From Bacillus altitudinis 41KF2b (GTDB taxonomy: Bacteria; Bacillota; Bacilli; Bacillales; Bacillaceae): DNA of 64,000 nt. This document shows positions 57,575-64,000 of the stretch, one piece after another. Numbering within the stretch: the first letter of the stretch is position 1; each line of letters opens with the position of its first letter. Below the pieces are notes generated by a model. It searched no databases, was not told where the DNA came from, and was given only the letters and a program-made list of their open reading frames with translations. The position numbers and the translations under genes are program-made. Location: the NCBI RefSeq assembly GCF_000691145.1, contig NZ_ASJC01000001.1, positions 712,828-776,827 on the forward strand, in the 5' to 3' direction.

Positions 57575-57606
57575 TAAAAAAGAGGATGGGCTTCATCCTC
57601 CTTTTT
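57575..57606 (-). terminator. Terminator of the alsE PTS operon
   Basis: GAGGATG/CATCCTC stem on the minus strand with T6, next to the epimerase stop codon. Confidence 0.9.
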
Positions 57607-57607
57607 A

Positions 57608-58300
57608 CTAAGGTGATTTCATTGTGGCTGTTTCTTTTGCGAACAATTGCTTCATTATTTCCCATGCTTTATCTAATTCTTCGTGAAGGCCAAATAAACC
57701 TGAAGTGCCAATGATGTAAATTTCATTTCCTGCCTCAGCAAGCAACCGGAACGTGCTTTCATTACAAGAGCCGTCTACCTCAATTGAAAATGAGTATCCC
57801 CCCTTCTCTTTGATTTCTTTCACCTCTTTCATTTTCGGAAGCATTTCTTTGATAAAAGGCTGACCCGCAAACCCTGGATCAATTGTCATGATCGTCACCC
57901 GGTCTATTAAATGAATAAAAGCATCTAATGCTGCAACTGGTGTGGCGGGATTGAGAACAAAGCCGACCTCACACTTTCTTTCGTGGATATGCCGAATGAT
58001 TCGAAAAACGTCTTTTTGCACCACTTCTGGATGTAAACAAATCATCGTTGCGCCTGCATCAATACATGCATCAATTAAAAATTCCTGAGGCTGTTCGGCC
58101 ATTAGATGAACATCAATCGGAACATCTGTCAGTTTCCGAAGTTGTTCAATGAAAAAGGGTGATAAGGTCATATTCTTTACGTAATGACCATCCATGACGT
58201 CGACATGATAACGGTCTGCCCTTGTGTTCAGAAGCTGAATTTGTTCACGGAAGTGCGTTAAATCCATACACATTAATGAAGGTGAGAAAATGGCTGTCAT
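57608..58300 (-). CDS. alsE: AlsE-like ketose-phosphate 3-epimerase
   Basis: A 230-residue TIM-barrel epimerase of the ribulose-phosphate 3-epimerase superfamily. Metal/catalytic residues are seen in HVDVMDGHYV, HLMAEQP, CLHPE, MTIDPGFAGQPF and EVDGSC. The wording SPSLMCMDL, TLSPFF, NPATPVAALD and GTSGLFGLH is much closer to E. coli AlsE (D-allulose-6-phosphate 3-epimerase) than to Rpe. It would convert allulose 6-phosphate to fructose 6-phosphate. It is the last gene of the PTS operon; a chromosomal rpe is expected elsewhere. Confidence 0.8.
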   Translation of the reverse strand: MTAIFSPSLMCMDLTHFREQIQLLNTRADRYHVDVMDGHYVKNMTLSPFFIEQLRKLTDVPIDVHLMAEQPQEFLIDACIDAGATMICLHPEVVQKDVFRIIRHIHERKCEVGFVLNPATPVAALDAFIHLIDRVTIMTIDPGFAGQPFIKEMLPKMKEVKEIKEKGGYSFSIEVDGSCNESTFRLLAEAGNEIYIIGTSGLFGLHEELDKAWEIMKQLFAKETATMKSP

Positions 58301-58317
58301 CCCCTAATGCCTCCTTT

Positions 58318-59580
58318 TTATAGATGAAATAAAAATTTGATCAATCCAATCAATATTCCGATGATACCGAAGTCTGTATCGCCAAATGTTGTCCCTTCAA
58401 AGCCAAGAGTGCCTAACACAGGAAGTAAACAAGCTGGTAAAAATGAAAGGAGTATTCCATTTACAAAGGAACCGGCGACTGCACCTCTCACTCCCCCCGT
58501 TGCATTGCCATATACGCCCGCTGTCGCACCGCAGAAAAAGTGTGGCACAAGTCCAGGAACAATGACAGTTAAACCAAACAAAGGAAGAAGGAAAATAGAC
58601 ACGATGCCTCCAGCAAAACTGCATAAAAAACCGATGATCACCGCATTTGGAGCAAATGGGAAAACAGTTGGTGCATCAAGTGCCGGCTTTGCCCCTTTGA
58701 CGAAACGATCGGCAATCCCTTTGAAAGCAGGCACAATTTCTCCGATTGCCATCCGTACACCTGCTAAAATAATGTACACCCCAGCAGCAAAGGTAATGGC
58801 CTGAATGAGAATGAAGACAGCAAAGTTCGTACCACCACTAATGTTTTCTATGAATGAAATTCCCGCAAACGGTGCAATCGCAAAGAAAAGCAAAGCCATT
58901 GTAATGGAGATGGCCACCGATGTATCTCTTAGAAAACCGAGTGATTTAGGCACTTGAATGGTTTCCGTTGATTTCTCTGGGCGCCCGACCCATTTGCCGA
59001 TCATTCCCGCTGTAAAATAGCCGAACGTACTGAAATGACCGAGCGCCAGATCATCATTTCCAGTGACTTTCCTTGTAAACGGCTGAAGGATTGCGGGAGC
59101 AATGACCATTGCTGCACCTAATACGATTGAACCAGTGGTGATCAGCAGCGTTCCTTGCATGCCAGCTGTTGACAGAACGACTGCAAGCATAGCCGCCATA
59201 TATAGCGTATGATGACCAGTTAAAAAGACGTATTTAAAGGGTGTGAATTTTGCCAAAAGCAAATTGACCACCATACCAAAAATCATAATAAGCGCTGTCT
59301 GTGTACCGAATTCCTTTTGGGCAATGGCCGCCATGGCATCAGTATTTGGGACAACCCCTTGAATGTGAAAGGCTGCTTCAAACATCTTTCTGAAAACCCC
59401 AAGTGAATCAGATACGACTGTGGCGCCCGCTCCTAATATTAAAAAACCCATTGTTGTTTTTAAGGTGCCTGATACAGTATCGGCAGCTGACTTTTTCTGC
59501 AAAAGTAAACCAGCGAGTGCAAACAAACCGATGAGAATTGCGGGTGTGCCCAATATATCGTTCATGATCAGTTCTATCAT
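58318..59580 (-). CDS. UlaA/SgaT-type PTS permease EIIC
   Basis: A 420-residue EIIC of the ascorbate/galactitol-type (UlaA) PTS with about eleven membrane segments; typical blocks are FLILGAGATVVSDSLGVF, LLAKFTPFKYVFLTGHH and GTNFAVFILIQAITFAAG. UlaA members carry a conserved His-rich gate, here TGHHTLY. AAAGGGGGATT precedes the ATG. It lies between the IIB and the epimerase genes. The substrate is inferred from the epimerase, not from the permease itself. Confidence 0.88.
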   Translation of the reverse strand: MIELIMNDILGTPAILIGLFALAGLLLQKKSAADTVSGTLKTTMGFLILGAGATVVSDSLGVFRKMFEAAFHIQGVVPNTDAMAAIAQKEFGTQTALIMIFGMVVNLLLAKFTPFKYVFLTGHHTLYMAAMLAVVLSTAGMQGTLLITTGSIVLGAAMVIAPAILQPFTRKVTGNDDLALGHFSTFGYFTAGMIGKWVGRPEKSTETIQVPKSLGFLRDTSVAISITMALLFFAIAPFAGISFIENISGGTNFAVFILIQAITFAAGVYIILAGVRMAIGEIVPAFKGIADRFVKGAKPALDAPTVFPFAPNAVIIGFLCSFAGGIVSIFLLPLFGLTVIVPGLVPHFFCGATAGVYGNATGGVRGAVAGSFVNGILLSFLPACLLPVLGTLGFEGTTFGDTDFGIIGILIGLIKFLFHL

Positions 59581-59606
59581 GATGTGAATCCCCCTTTTTC
59601 CGTCGA

Positions 59607-59873
59607 TTATATGTGTTTACGAAGGACGTCTTTAATGGCTTCCTGGTCTAACAAGTTATTTAATCCAGCGACCTTTCTTGTGCCGTCATCCAGCTGATCG
59701 ATAATATCTGTTGCGCCAATATAGAGGTCTGCTTGTTCATTTTTGCTTGTACTGAGATCGGTGTGATCCACTTCCGCTAATAGTCCTAATTCTTCTAATG
59801 CCTTTTTGACATTCATTTCAACAATAAAGCTGCTTCCTAAACCGTTTCCGCATACAACTAGAATTTTTTTCAT
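59607..59873 (-). CDS. PTS EIIB (UlaB/GatB-type)
   Basis: An 88-residue phosphocarrier with the active-site loop VVCGNGLGSSFIV, where C8 is phosphorylated by EIIA. It belongs with the UlaB/SgaB subfamily and donates phosphate to the sugar bound by the adjacent EIIC. AGGAGGAAAAAGAGG precedes the ATG. It is the first small gene after the regulator. Confidence 0.93.
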   Translation of the reverse strand: MKKILVVCGNGLGSSFIVEMNVKKALEELGLLAEVDHTDLSTSKNEQADLYIGATDIIDQLDDGTRKVAGLNNLLDQEAIKDVLRKHI

Positions 59874-59888
59874 CCTCTTTTTCCTCCT

Positions 59889-61961
59889 TTATACTTGTGA
59901 AAATCGATTGATTAGTTGTTGAATGGCTGCTAATTCCTCTGCTTCAATCAATTGTCTCACCCGTTTTTCTTCACTTAACAGCATCGTCAGCTGTTTGAGT
60001 GCTTTCAGGTGGGTCATACTGTCAATGGCAGCTAATACAATGATGAGCCGAACTTGCTTTTTTCCATCCTTTGAAAAAGAAACGGGCTGATGACATGACA
60101 TAAGTGACATGCTTAATTTGTTCACGCCATCCTCTGGTCTGGCATGCGGAATCGCCACTTGTGGCGCAATCACAATATAAGGGCCATTTTGATGAACAGA
60201 CTGGATCATCGCTTTCACATAACTTTCCTGAATCGCTTGTTGATCAAGCAAAGGCTGCGCTGCTTTTGTAATGGCCTCCTGCCATGTGTCTGCTGTTTGC
60301 TGGAGCTGAATGGTTTCTTCTGTTAATAAATCGTTTAACACTGGTTTCCACCCTTTCTGGTGTGATACATATGTGGAATGAAGCAGCTCCTTCAAGTCAT
60401 GAAGCAATGCTTTTTCATTTTGAACGATGGTATGCTGCTGAATGATATTGAATAAAGCATTCACATGGTGCTCATCAAGCTTAGGTTCTGAGCCTTCTCC
60501 ATATTGAAGCAATGTTTTTTTCTCATAAGCAGTGAGAATCGGGTGCACGAGATGAACAGGTTTTCCTTTAAACGATATAGGTGTCGTTGACACAACAAAG
60601 TCGGCATCAATGGATGTTAATTCTTCATATGAACGTTTTGATAACAGTCCGCGTATGTCGATGTAGCCGATTAATTCAAGAAGCTGCGTTTTCAGCATGT
60701 GACTTGTGCCAATGCCTTCTCCGCAGACAATGTAAACAGAACGTTTCGCAATGGATGAAATCCCTTCTCTTCTCATCCAGCCGCCAAAATGCATCGCCAC
60801 ATAGGCAATTTCATGATCGCTCATCTTTGAACAGGCCGCCTTCTCTAAATGGCAAGCAACCTTTTGCGTGATGTCAAACACCTCTGGTTGTGCATGTTTC
60901 ATGGAATCTGTTAATTCATTGATGATCTCAATGTGATAGATGAGCCTATAATAGGCGGGAATTAAATGCATGGTTAAGTTTTGTTCCAAGACTTCTACTT
61001 CCTGGAAGGAAATACACGCATAACGCTGAAAGTCAATGATCATTTGTCTCGCAATGGTTCGAATGAGATGTTCTTCTGGTTTTTGACTTGTTGGAAGTTT
61101 TTGTTTTTTGGCACTGAGCCATAGCGTACTAAGAAAATAGATTTCATCATCATGAACCAAAAGACTGGTTTCTTTTTGAATTTGCGCCATGAAACGAATA
61201 GCAGCCAAGCATTCATCTGTTTCCTGCAGTGTCCGTTTTTCTTCTGTTGAAATGTGTACAGCACGTCCTAGCTTCATCCGTTTAAAGTAGAAAAAGAGAT
61301 CCATAGACAGCTGATCCAGCATGTCATCTGCAAACTCAAGCTTCAGATCTTGTTCGGATTGTTGAAGGAGAGCATGTATTCTCTGATATGAAATAGGACC
61401 CTTTAACCAAACCGATGGAAACGTTTTTTCGTTTTTTATCATGGTGCGAATGAAATGAATATAAGGTTTCAGCGCCAACCGAATTGTTCTTTCTTCTCCT
61501 GAAATTAAATAGCCACTGGCCGCCTGATAATGAAGTGTAAGCTGCTGTTTTGAAAGTGCTTCTTTTAGTCGTTTCATATCTTCAAGCAGTGTATTGCGGC
61601 TTACCTTCGTCATCTCCATAAAATCATCAATTTTTAGATGCTTCTCACTGCATGCAATGGATAGGAGCAAGAGGGCACGTCTTTCTTTTACACATGGTTC
61701 ATAGTCATGACCGACAAGAACAGTGTCAGCTTTTTCGATAATGACTTCTCTCTCGTGTGGATGTAAATAGTAGCCTCGTTGATCTTTTCGCTGGACGCCA
61801 CTAAGCTGATGGGTTTCCAGCCAGCTATTCATTCGTTTGATTTCAGCGTAGACCGTTCGAGTAGAGACATTCAGTCGATTCTGTAAATCTTCAATTGATA
61901 GATAAGTGGTCGTGTGAAGCAGCATCGATAATAAAGTCGTGCCCCTTTTGGTTAAGTGCAG
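59889..61961 (-). CDS. PRD-type regulator with fused EIIB- and EIIA-like domains
   Basis: A 690-residue LicR/MtlR-type activator: N-terminal HTH (residues about 3-55), a Mga-type second HTH, two PRD domains, an EIIB-Gat-like domain (VYIVCGEGIGTSHML) and a C-terminal EIIA-Mtl/Fru-like domain (VAIPHARPEDGV). The CTG start at 61961 is inferred: GGGGAGGG lies 7 nt before it and the next 12 codons (starting HLTKRGTTLL) complete the usual N terminus. The first ATG (61925) would cut it off. Its EIIA domain may serve the operon, which lacks a separate EIIA. Confidence 0.82.
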   Translation of the reverse strand: MHLTKRGTTLLSMLLHTTTYLSIEDLQNRLNVSTRTVYAEIKRMNSWLETHQLSGVQRKDQRGYYLHPHEREVIIEKADTVLVGHDYEPCVKERRALLLLSIACSEKHLKIDDFMEMTKVSRNTLLEDMKRLKEALSKQQLTLHYQAASGYLISGEERTIRLALKPYIHFIRTMIKNEKTFPSVWLKGPISYQRIHALLQQSEQDLKLEFADDMLDQLSMDLFFYFKRMKLGRAVHISTEEKRTLQETDECLAAIRFMAQIQKETSLLVHDDEIYFLSTLWLSAKKQKLPTSQKPEEHLIRTIARQMIIDFQRYACISFQEVEVLEQNLTMHLIPAYYRLIYHIEIINELTDSMKHAQPEVFDITQKVACHLEKAACSKMSDHEIAYVAMHFGGWMRREGISSIAKRSVYIVCGEGIGTSHMLKTQLLELIGYIDIRGLLSKRSYEELTSIDADFVVSTTPISFKGKPVHLVHPILTAYEKKTLLQYGEGSEPKLDEHHVNALFNIIQQHTIVQNEKALLHDLKELLHSTYVSHQKGWKPVLNDLLTEETIQLQQTADTWQEAITKAAQPLLDQQAIQESYVKAMIQSVHQNGPYIVIAPQVAIPHARPEDGVNKLSMSLMSCHQPVSFSKDGKKQVRLIIVLAAIDSMTHLKALKQLTMLLSEEKRVRQLIEAEELAAIQQLINRFSQV

Positions 61962-62075
61962 TTGGAATCCCTCCCCTCTTCCCTTTGGTTATAAGTCTAA
62001 TCAACTCGCATGTGTCAAAGAAGTCCAAATGTCTTCAGTAAATGCTGTGCAGGTTTTGGGTGCTGTTTTTTCGTC

Positions 62076-62106
62076 AAAAAAGCACACCCGTATGAGTGTG
62101 CTTTTA
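62076..62106 (-). terminator. Terminator downstream of the immunity genes
   Basis: AAAAGCACAC/GTGTGCTTTT stem; a T6 run follows on the minus strand. It would end transcripts from the immunity genes. The rest of 61962-62359 holds no supported gene. Confidence 0.7.
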
Positions 62107-62359
62107 AACTTATATCCAAAGAGTTCTTTGTCTTCTTTTATTATGAAAGGAATGAGGTCATAAATGTCCTGGTAAATCTTTTTAAATGCCTATATTTTAA
62201 TATTTCTCAATGCCTTTCACGTTCTTGATTCACCCATATATACTGCATAAAACGGACATTCATCACAGGGCCAATAGCCTTTGTTTCGGTTTTATTCGGT
62301 TTGAAGCGCAACAAACACAAAAACCTTAAAAGGCATAAAGACAATCAAGATTCATTTTG

Positions 62360-62659
62360 TTACTTCATTTTCACTGCTTCTTTCATTTCCTCTATTACTT
62401 TATCAAACCACTGTAGAGGATTTAATGAGATCGCCGGAAAGTAGATTTCTGCATTATTTTCGATAAAGCTTTCTTTTTCCTGTATTGTTAAAGGACTATT
62501 CGAAAAATCCTGACAATCCTTTATAGTGGACAGCAGACATTCTTTGCTAGCTTCATGGATAAACTCATCTAACGCTTCCTCTGGTGAATCAATATCCTGA
62601 TGAAATGTCCCACCTAAAAAATCTTCTAACTTTTTTAAATAACTAGAGCTCTCATTCAT
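62360..62659 (-). CDS. CdiI-type immunity protein
   Basis: A 99-residue acidic helical protein with the pattern SSYLKKLEDFLGGTF, SPEEALDEFIHEAS and PLQWFDKVIEEM, which fits the contact-dependent growth inhibition immunity family (CdiI_4-like). The ATG at 62659 follows AGGTGATTCA. It lies third after the toxin C terminus and the first immunity-type gene, as often seen in toxin loci that collect immunity genes for other toxins. Confidence 0.6.
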   Translation of the reverse strand: MNESSSYLKKLEDFLGGTFHQDIDSPEEALDEFIHEASKECLLSTIKDCQDFSNSPLTIQEKESFIENNAEIYFPAISLNPLQWFDKVIEEMKEAVKMK

Positions 62660-62819
62660 TGAATCACCTATCATAATTAAAATTATCAGTTTAAATAGTC
62701 GAGTTTAAAAACCTTCATCTCATAGAAAACAATGTAGTGGTGTTTGCTAACCTAATTAATGTCAAACGAGAGCTTTCAGGTTGTGGCTCTGCTCTTTGAT
62801 CAATTAATCTTGCTTACAA

Positions 62820-63284
62820 TTAAATTGCGCAGTTTCCAATATGAAGTTCAAAGTGTTTTTCTTCTGAAAATATTTGAGCAATTTTACCTGTTATTTTATC
62901 TGCTACAATGATGCTATGATTCTCTGAAAATAGCCAAATTTCTTCAATTGCCTTATCGAAATCTAAAGCTTTTACATTTGCCCAAACAGGAAAAGGGTCA
63001 TTTTCAATTAAAATAAACCATTCTTTTTTCTCTTTGAGAAAATCTAATGAATTTTTTAACCAAGTCATAATCGAGTCTTTGTCTGTATTTGTTAATATTT
63101 TGGAAGGTGTTGAATCTATTTGACGAAATTGTTTTAATACTGTTTCACATAATTTTAGCCATTGAGAAGCATCATCTTCAAAATCAATTACCTCAATATA
63201 TGCTAATTGTTGTATTCTCTTTTTAGCATTCATCAAAGCAATTTTTTTCTGTATTTTTTCATTTTTATATACCATTTTTTTCAT
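62820..63284 (-). CDS. Putative immunity protein of the adjacent toxin
   Basis: A 154-residue protein with an acidic, Trp-rich C-terminal half (KEKKEWFILIENDPFPVW, EEIWLFSENHSIIV), consistent with an immunity protein. It starts 6 bp after the toxin stop, so it is probably cotranslated with the toxin. Two ATG codons are possible (63284 and 63275); the second has better spacing from GAGGA. No family is firmly recognised. Confidence 0.6.
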   Translation of the reverse strand: MKKMVYKNEKIQKKIALMNAKKRIQQLAYIEVIDFEDDASQWLKLCETVLKQFRQIDSTPSKILTNTDKDSIMTWLKNSLDFLKEKKEWFILIENDPFPVWANVKALDFDKAIEEIWLFSENHSIIVADKITGKIAQIFSEEKHFELHIGNCAI

Positions 63285-63290
63285 TCCTCG

Positions 63291-64000
63291 TTATTCATTA
63301 TAATAGATATGGTGATCACCATTTGGTCCATATATATTTGAATATCTTTCTTTTTTAAAATCATAATTAAATGGATCGGCACCCTCTTTTGGTTTCCCTG
63401 CATGAGTGTGTAATTTTCCATCATTAGTATGTTGTACTATAACTCTTTTTCCTTTTGGGGTATCAAATTCATAGTACCGACCATGGTGAGTATGGTTAGA
63501 ACTGTACTCATAATTACGATGTTCTTGCCCTTTCTTAAAAACATTATCTCCTACTTGCCATTGACGAGTAGGTTGTTGAGATCTAGGTATCCCCCCTAAA
63601 TCCTTAGCGTGTCGCAAAGCCCTTTTTCGATTAAATCCTTCTGGACTTTGAGAACTTAACCCTATCTTCGCATGAAACCCTTTTGCCCCAAACGGCAACA
63701 GCATCCCCAGAGCCGCATTCATACTCGCTTCCTGCTGTTCTTTCGAGATCTTATTCCCAAACATATCTCTACCAGTAATCGCTTCGCTGAAGCCGTTGGT
63801 GGCGGTGAGGCCATATAAGCCTTTTTGAGATATTTTTAAGGCATCGAAGGACTTTTGGGACGTCTTGTAGATGTCGACTGCCCTAACTGCGGCAGACGTG
63901 GCTTGAGTCGTTTTATAGACGGCTTTACCGCCTTTGAAAATGCGTCCTGCCCAGCCGATGATTGGGATATATCCTGCTGCTGCCATGCCGCCTGCGGCGA
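63291..64000 (-). CDS. Polymorphic toxin, C-terminal part (gene continues beyond window)
   Basis: An open frame of 231 residues from an internal Met, continuing past position 64000, so the true N terminus is not seen. A pretoxin (PT-TG-like) region AITGRDMFGNKISKEQQEA precedes a C-terminal toxin module rich in His, Tyr, Gly and basic residues (NRKRALRHAKDLGGIPR, HHGRYYEFDTPKGKR, KERYSNIYGPNGDHHIYY). The His-rich ending suggests a nuclease, but the family is not identified. In Bacillus such C termini usually belong to LXG toxins exported by type VII secretion. Confidence 0.75.
   Translation of the reverse strand, partial: AAGGMAAAGYIPIIGWAGRIFKGGKAVYKTTQATSAAVRAVDIYKTSQKSFDALKISQKGLYGLTATNGFSEAITGRDMFGNKISKEQQEASMNAALGMLLPFGAKGFHAKIGLSSQSPEGFNRKRALRHAKDLGGIPRSQQPTRQWQVGDNVFKKGQEHRNYEYSSNHTHHGRYYEFDTPKGKRVIVQHTNDGKLHTHAGKPKEGADPFNYDFKKERYSNIYGPNGDHHIYYNE

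Noticed and set aside
62001..62189. Minus-strand open stretch of 62 codons ending TSLTHAS
   Set aside because: There is no start codon with a ribosome binding site, a stop precedes it, and a terminator hairpin lies inside it; probably chance, or an old remnant.

Overview
The window is a low-GC Firmicute chromosome, almost certainly a Bacillus of the B. subtilis group and most likely the B. pumilus/safensis/altitudinis branch (inferred, no search run). Endospore genes (sirA, a Spo0E-like phosphatase gene, cotM, sspP, sspO, sspN, tlp) lie among core genes in nearly the B. subtilis order: yneE, yneF, ynzD, ccdA, ccdC, yneK, cotM, sspP, sspO, citB, yneN, sspN, tlp, yneP, yneQ, yneR, plsY, yneT, parE, parC. 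No rRNA, tRNA, CRISPR array or intact insertion sequence was seen.

Layout. 1-15.8 kb is conserved core: sporulation control of replication, cytochrome c maturation, aconitase with a CcpC-type operator, spore proteins, phospholipid acyltransferase, and topoisomerase IV behind a LexA-type box. 15.8-19.5 kb holds two small membrane proteins, an MFS transporter, a beta-decarboxylating dehydrogenase and a maltose-type acetyltransferase. 19.5-36.4 kb is a patchwork accessory region: a divergent ktrC/ktrD potassium channel pair, two DUF421 membrane proteins, an arsRBC operon, an electrophile/quinone defence set (VOC protein, DsbA-like protein, azoreductase, NAD(P)-binding oxidoreductase with a TetR regulator, quinone reductase with an HxlR regulator), a PLP enzyme/RidA/YheO-like regulator cassette and a multicopper oxidase. 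It also contains at least four decayed gene fragments, including a second ktrD and two deleted copies of what looks like one flavoprotein gene. 36.4-46.7 kb holds a pentapeptide-repeat protein, a cytidine deaminase-like protein, an esterase with a MerR regulator, a licT-bglP-bglH aryl-beta-glucoside operon with antiterminator sites, and a two-component system.

46.8-62 kb is devoted to carbohydrates: the xylan-degrading pair xynC (GH30) and xynD (GH43-CBM6), a methylmalonate-semialdehyde dehydrogenase, the raffinose/melibiose operon (LacI regulator, binding protein, two permeases, GH4 alpha-galactosidase), and a PTS operon pairing a UlaA-type permease with an AlsE-like 3-epimerase under a PRD regulator that carries its own EIIA-like domain. 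I read the last as a candidate D-allulose uptake pathway. Its regulator seems to start at a CTG codon upstream of the first ATG. The window ends inside a polymorphic toxin gene (C-terminal part only) followed by one or two immunity-type genes.

Functionally, secreted xylanases release sugars, the ABC and PTS operons take up galactosides, beta-glucosides and perhaps a rare ketohexose, and the accessory island adds metalloid, electrophile and potassium homeostasis. Several regulators lie next to operators readable in the sequence: ArsR, TetR, MerR, LicT RAT sites, CcpC, LexA and a cre site.
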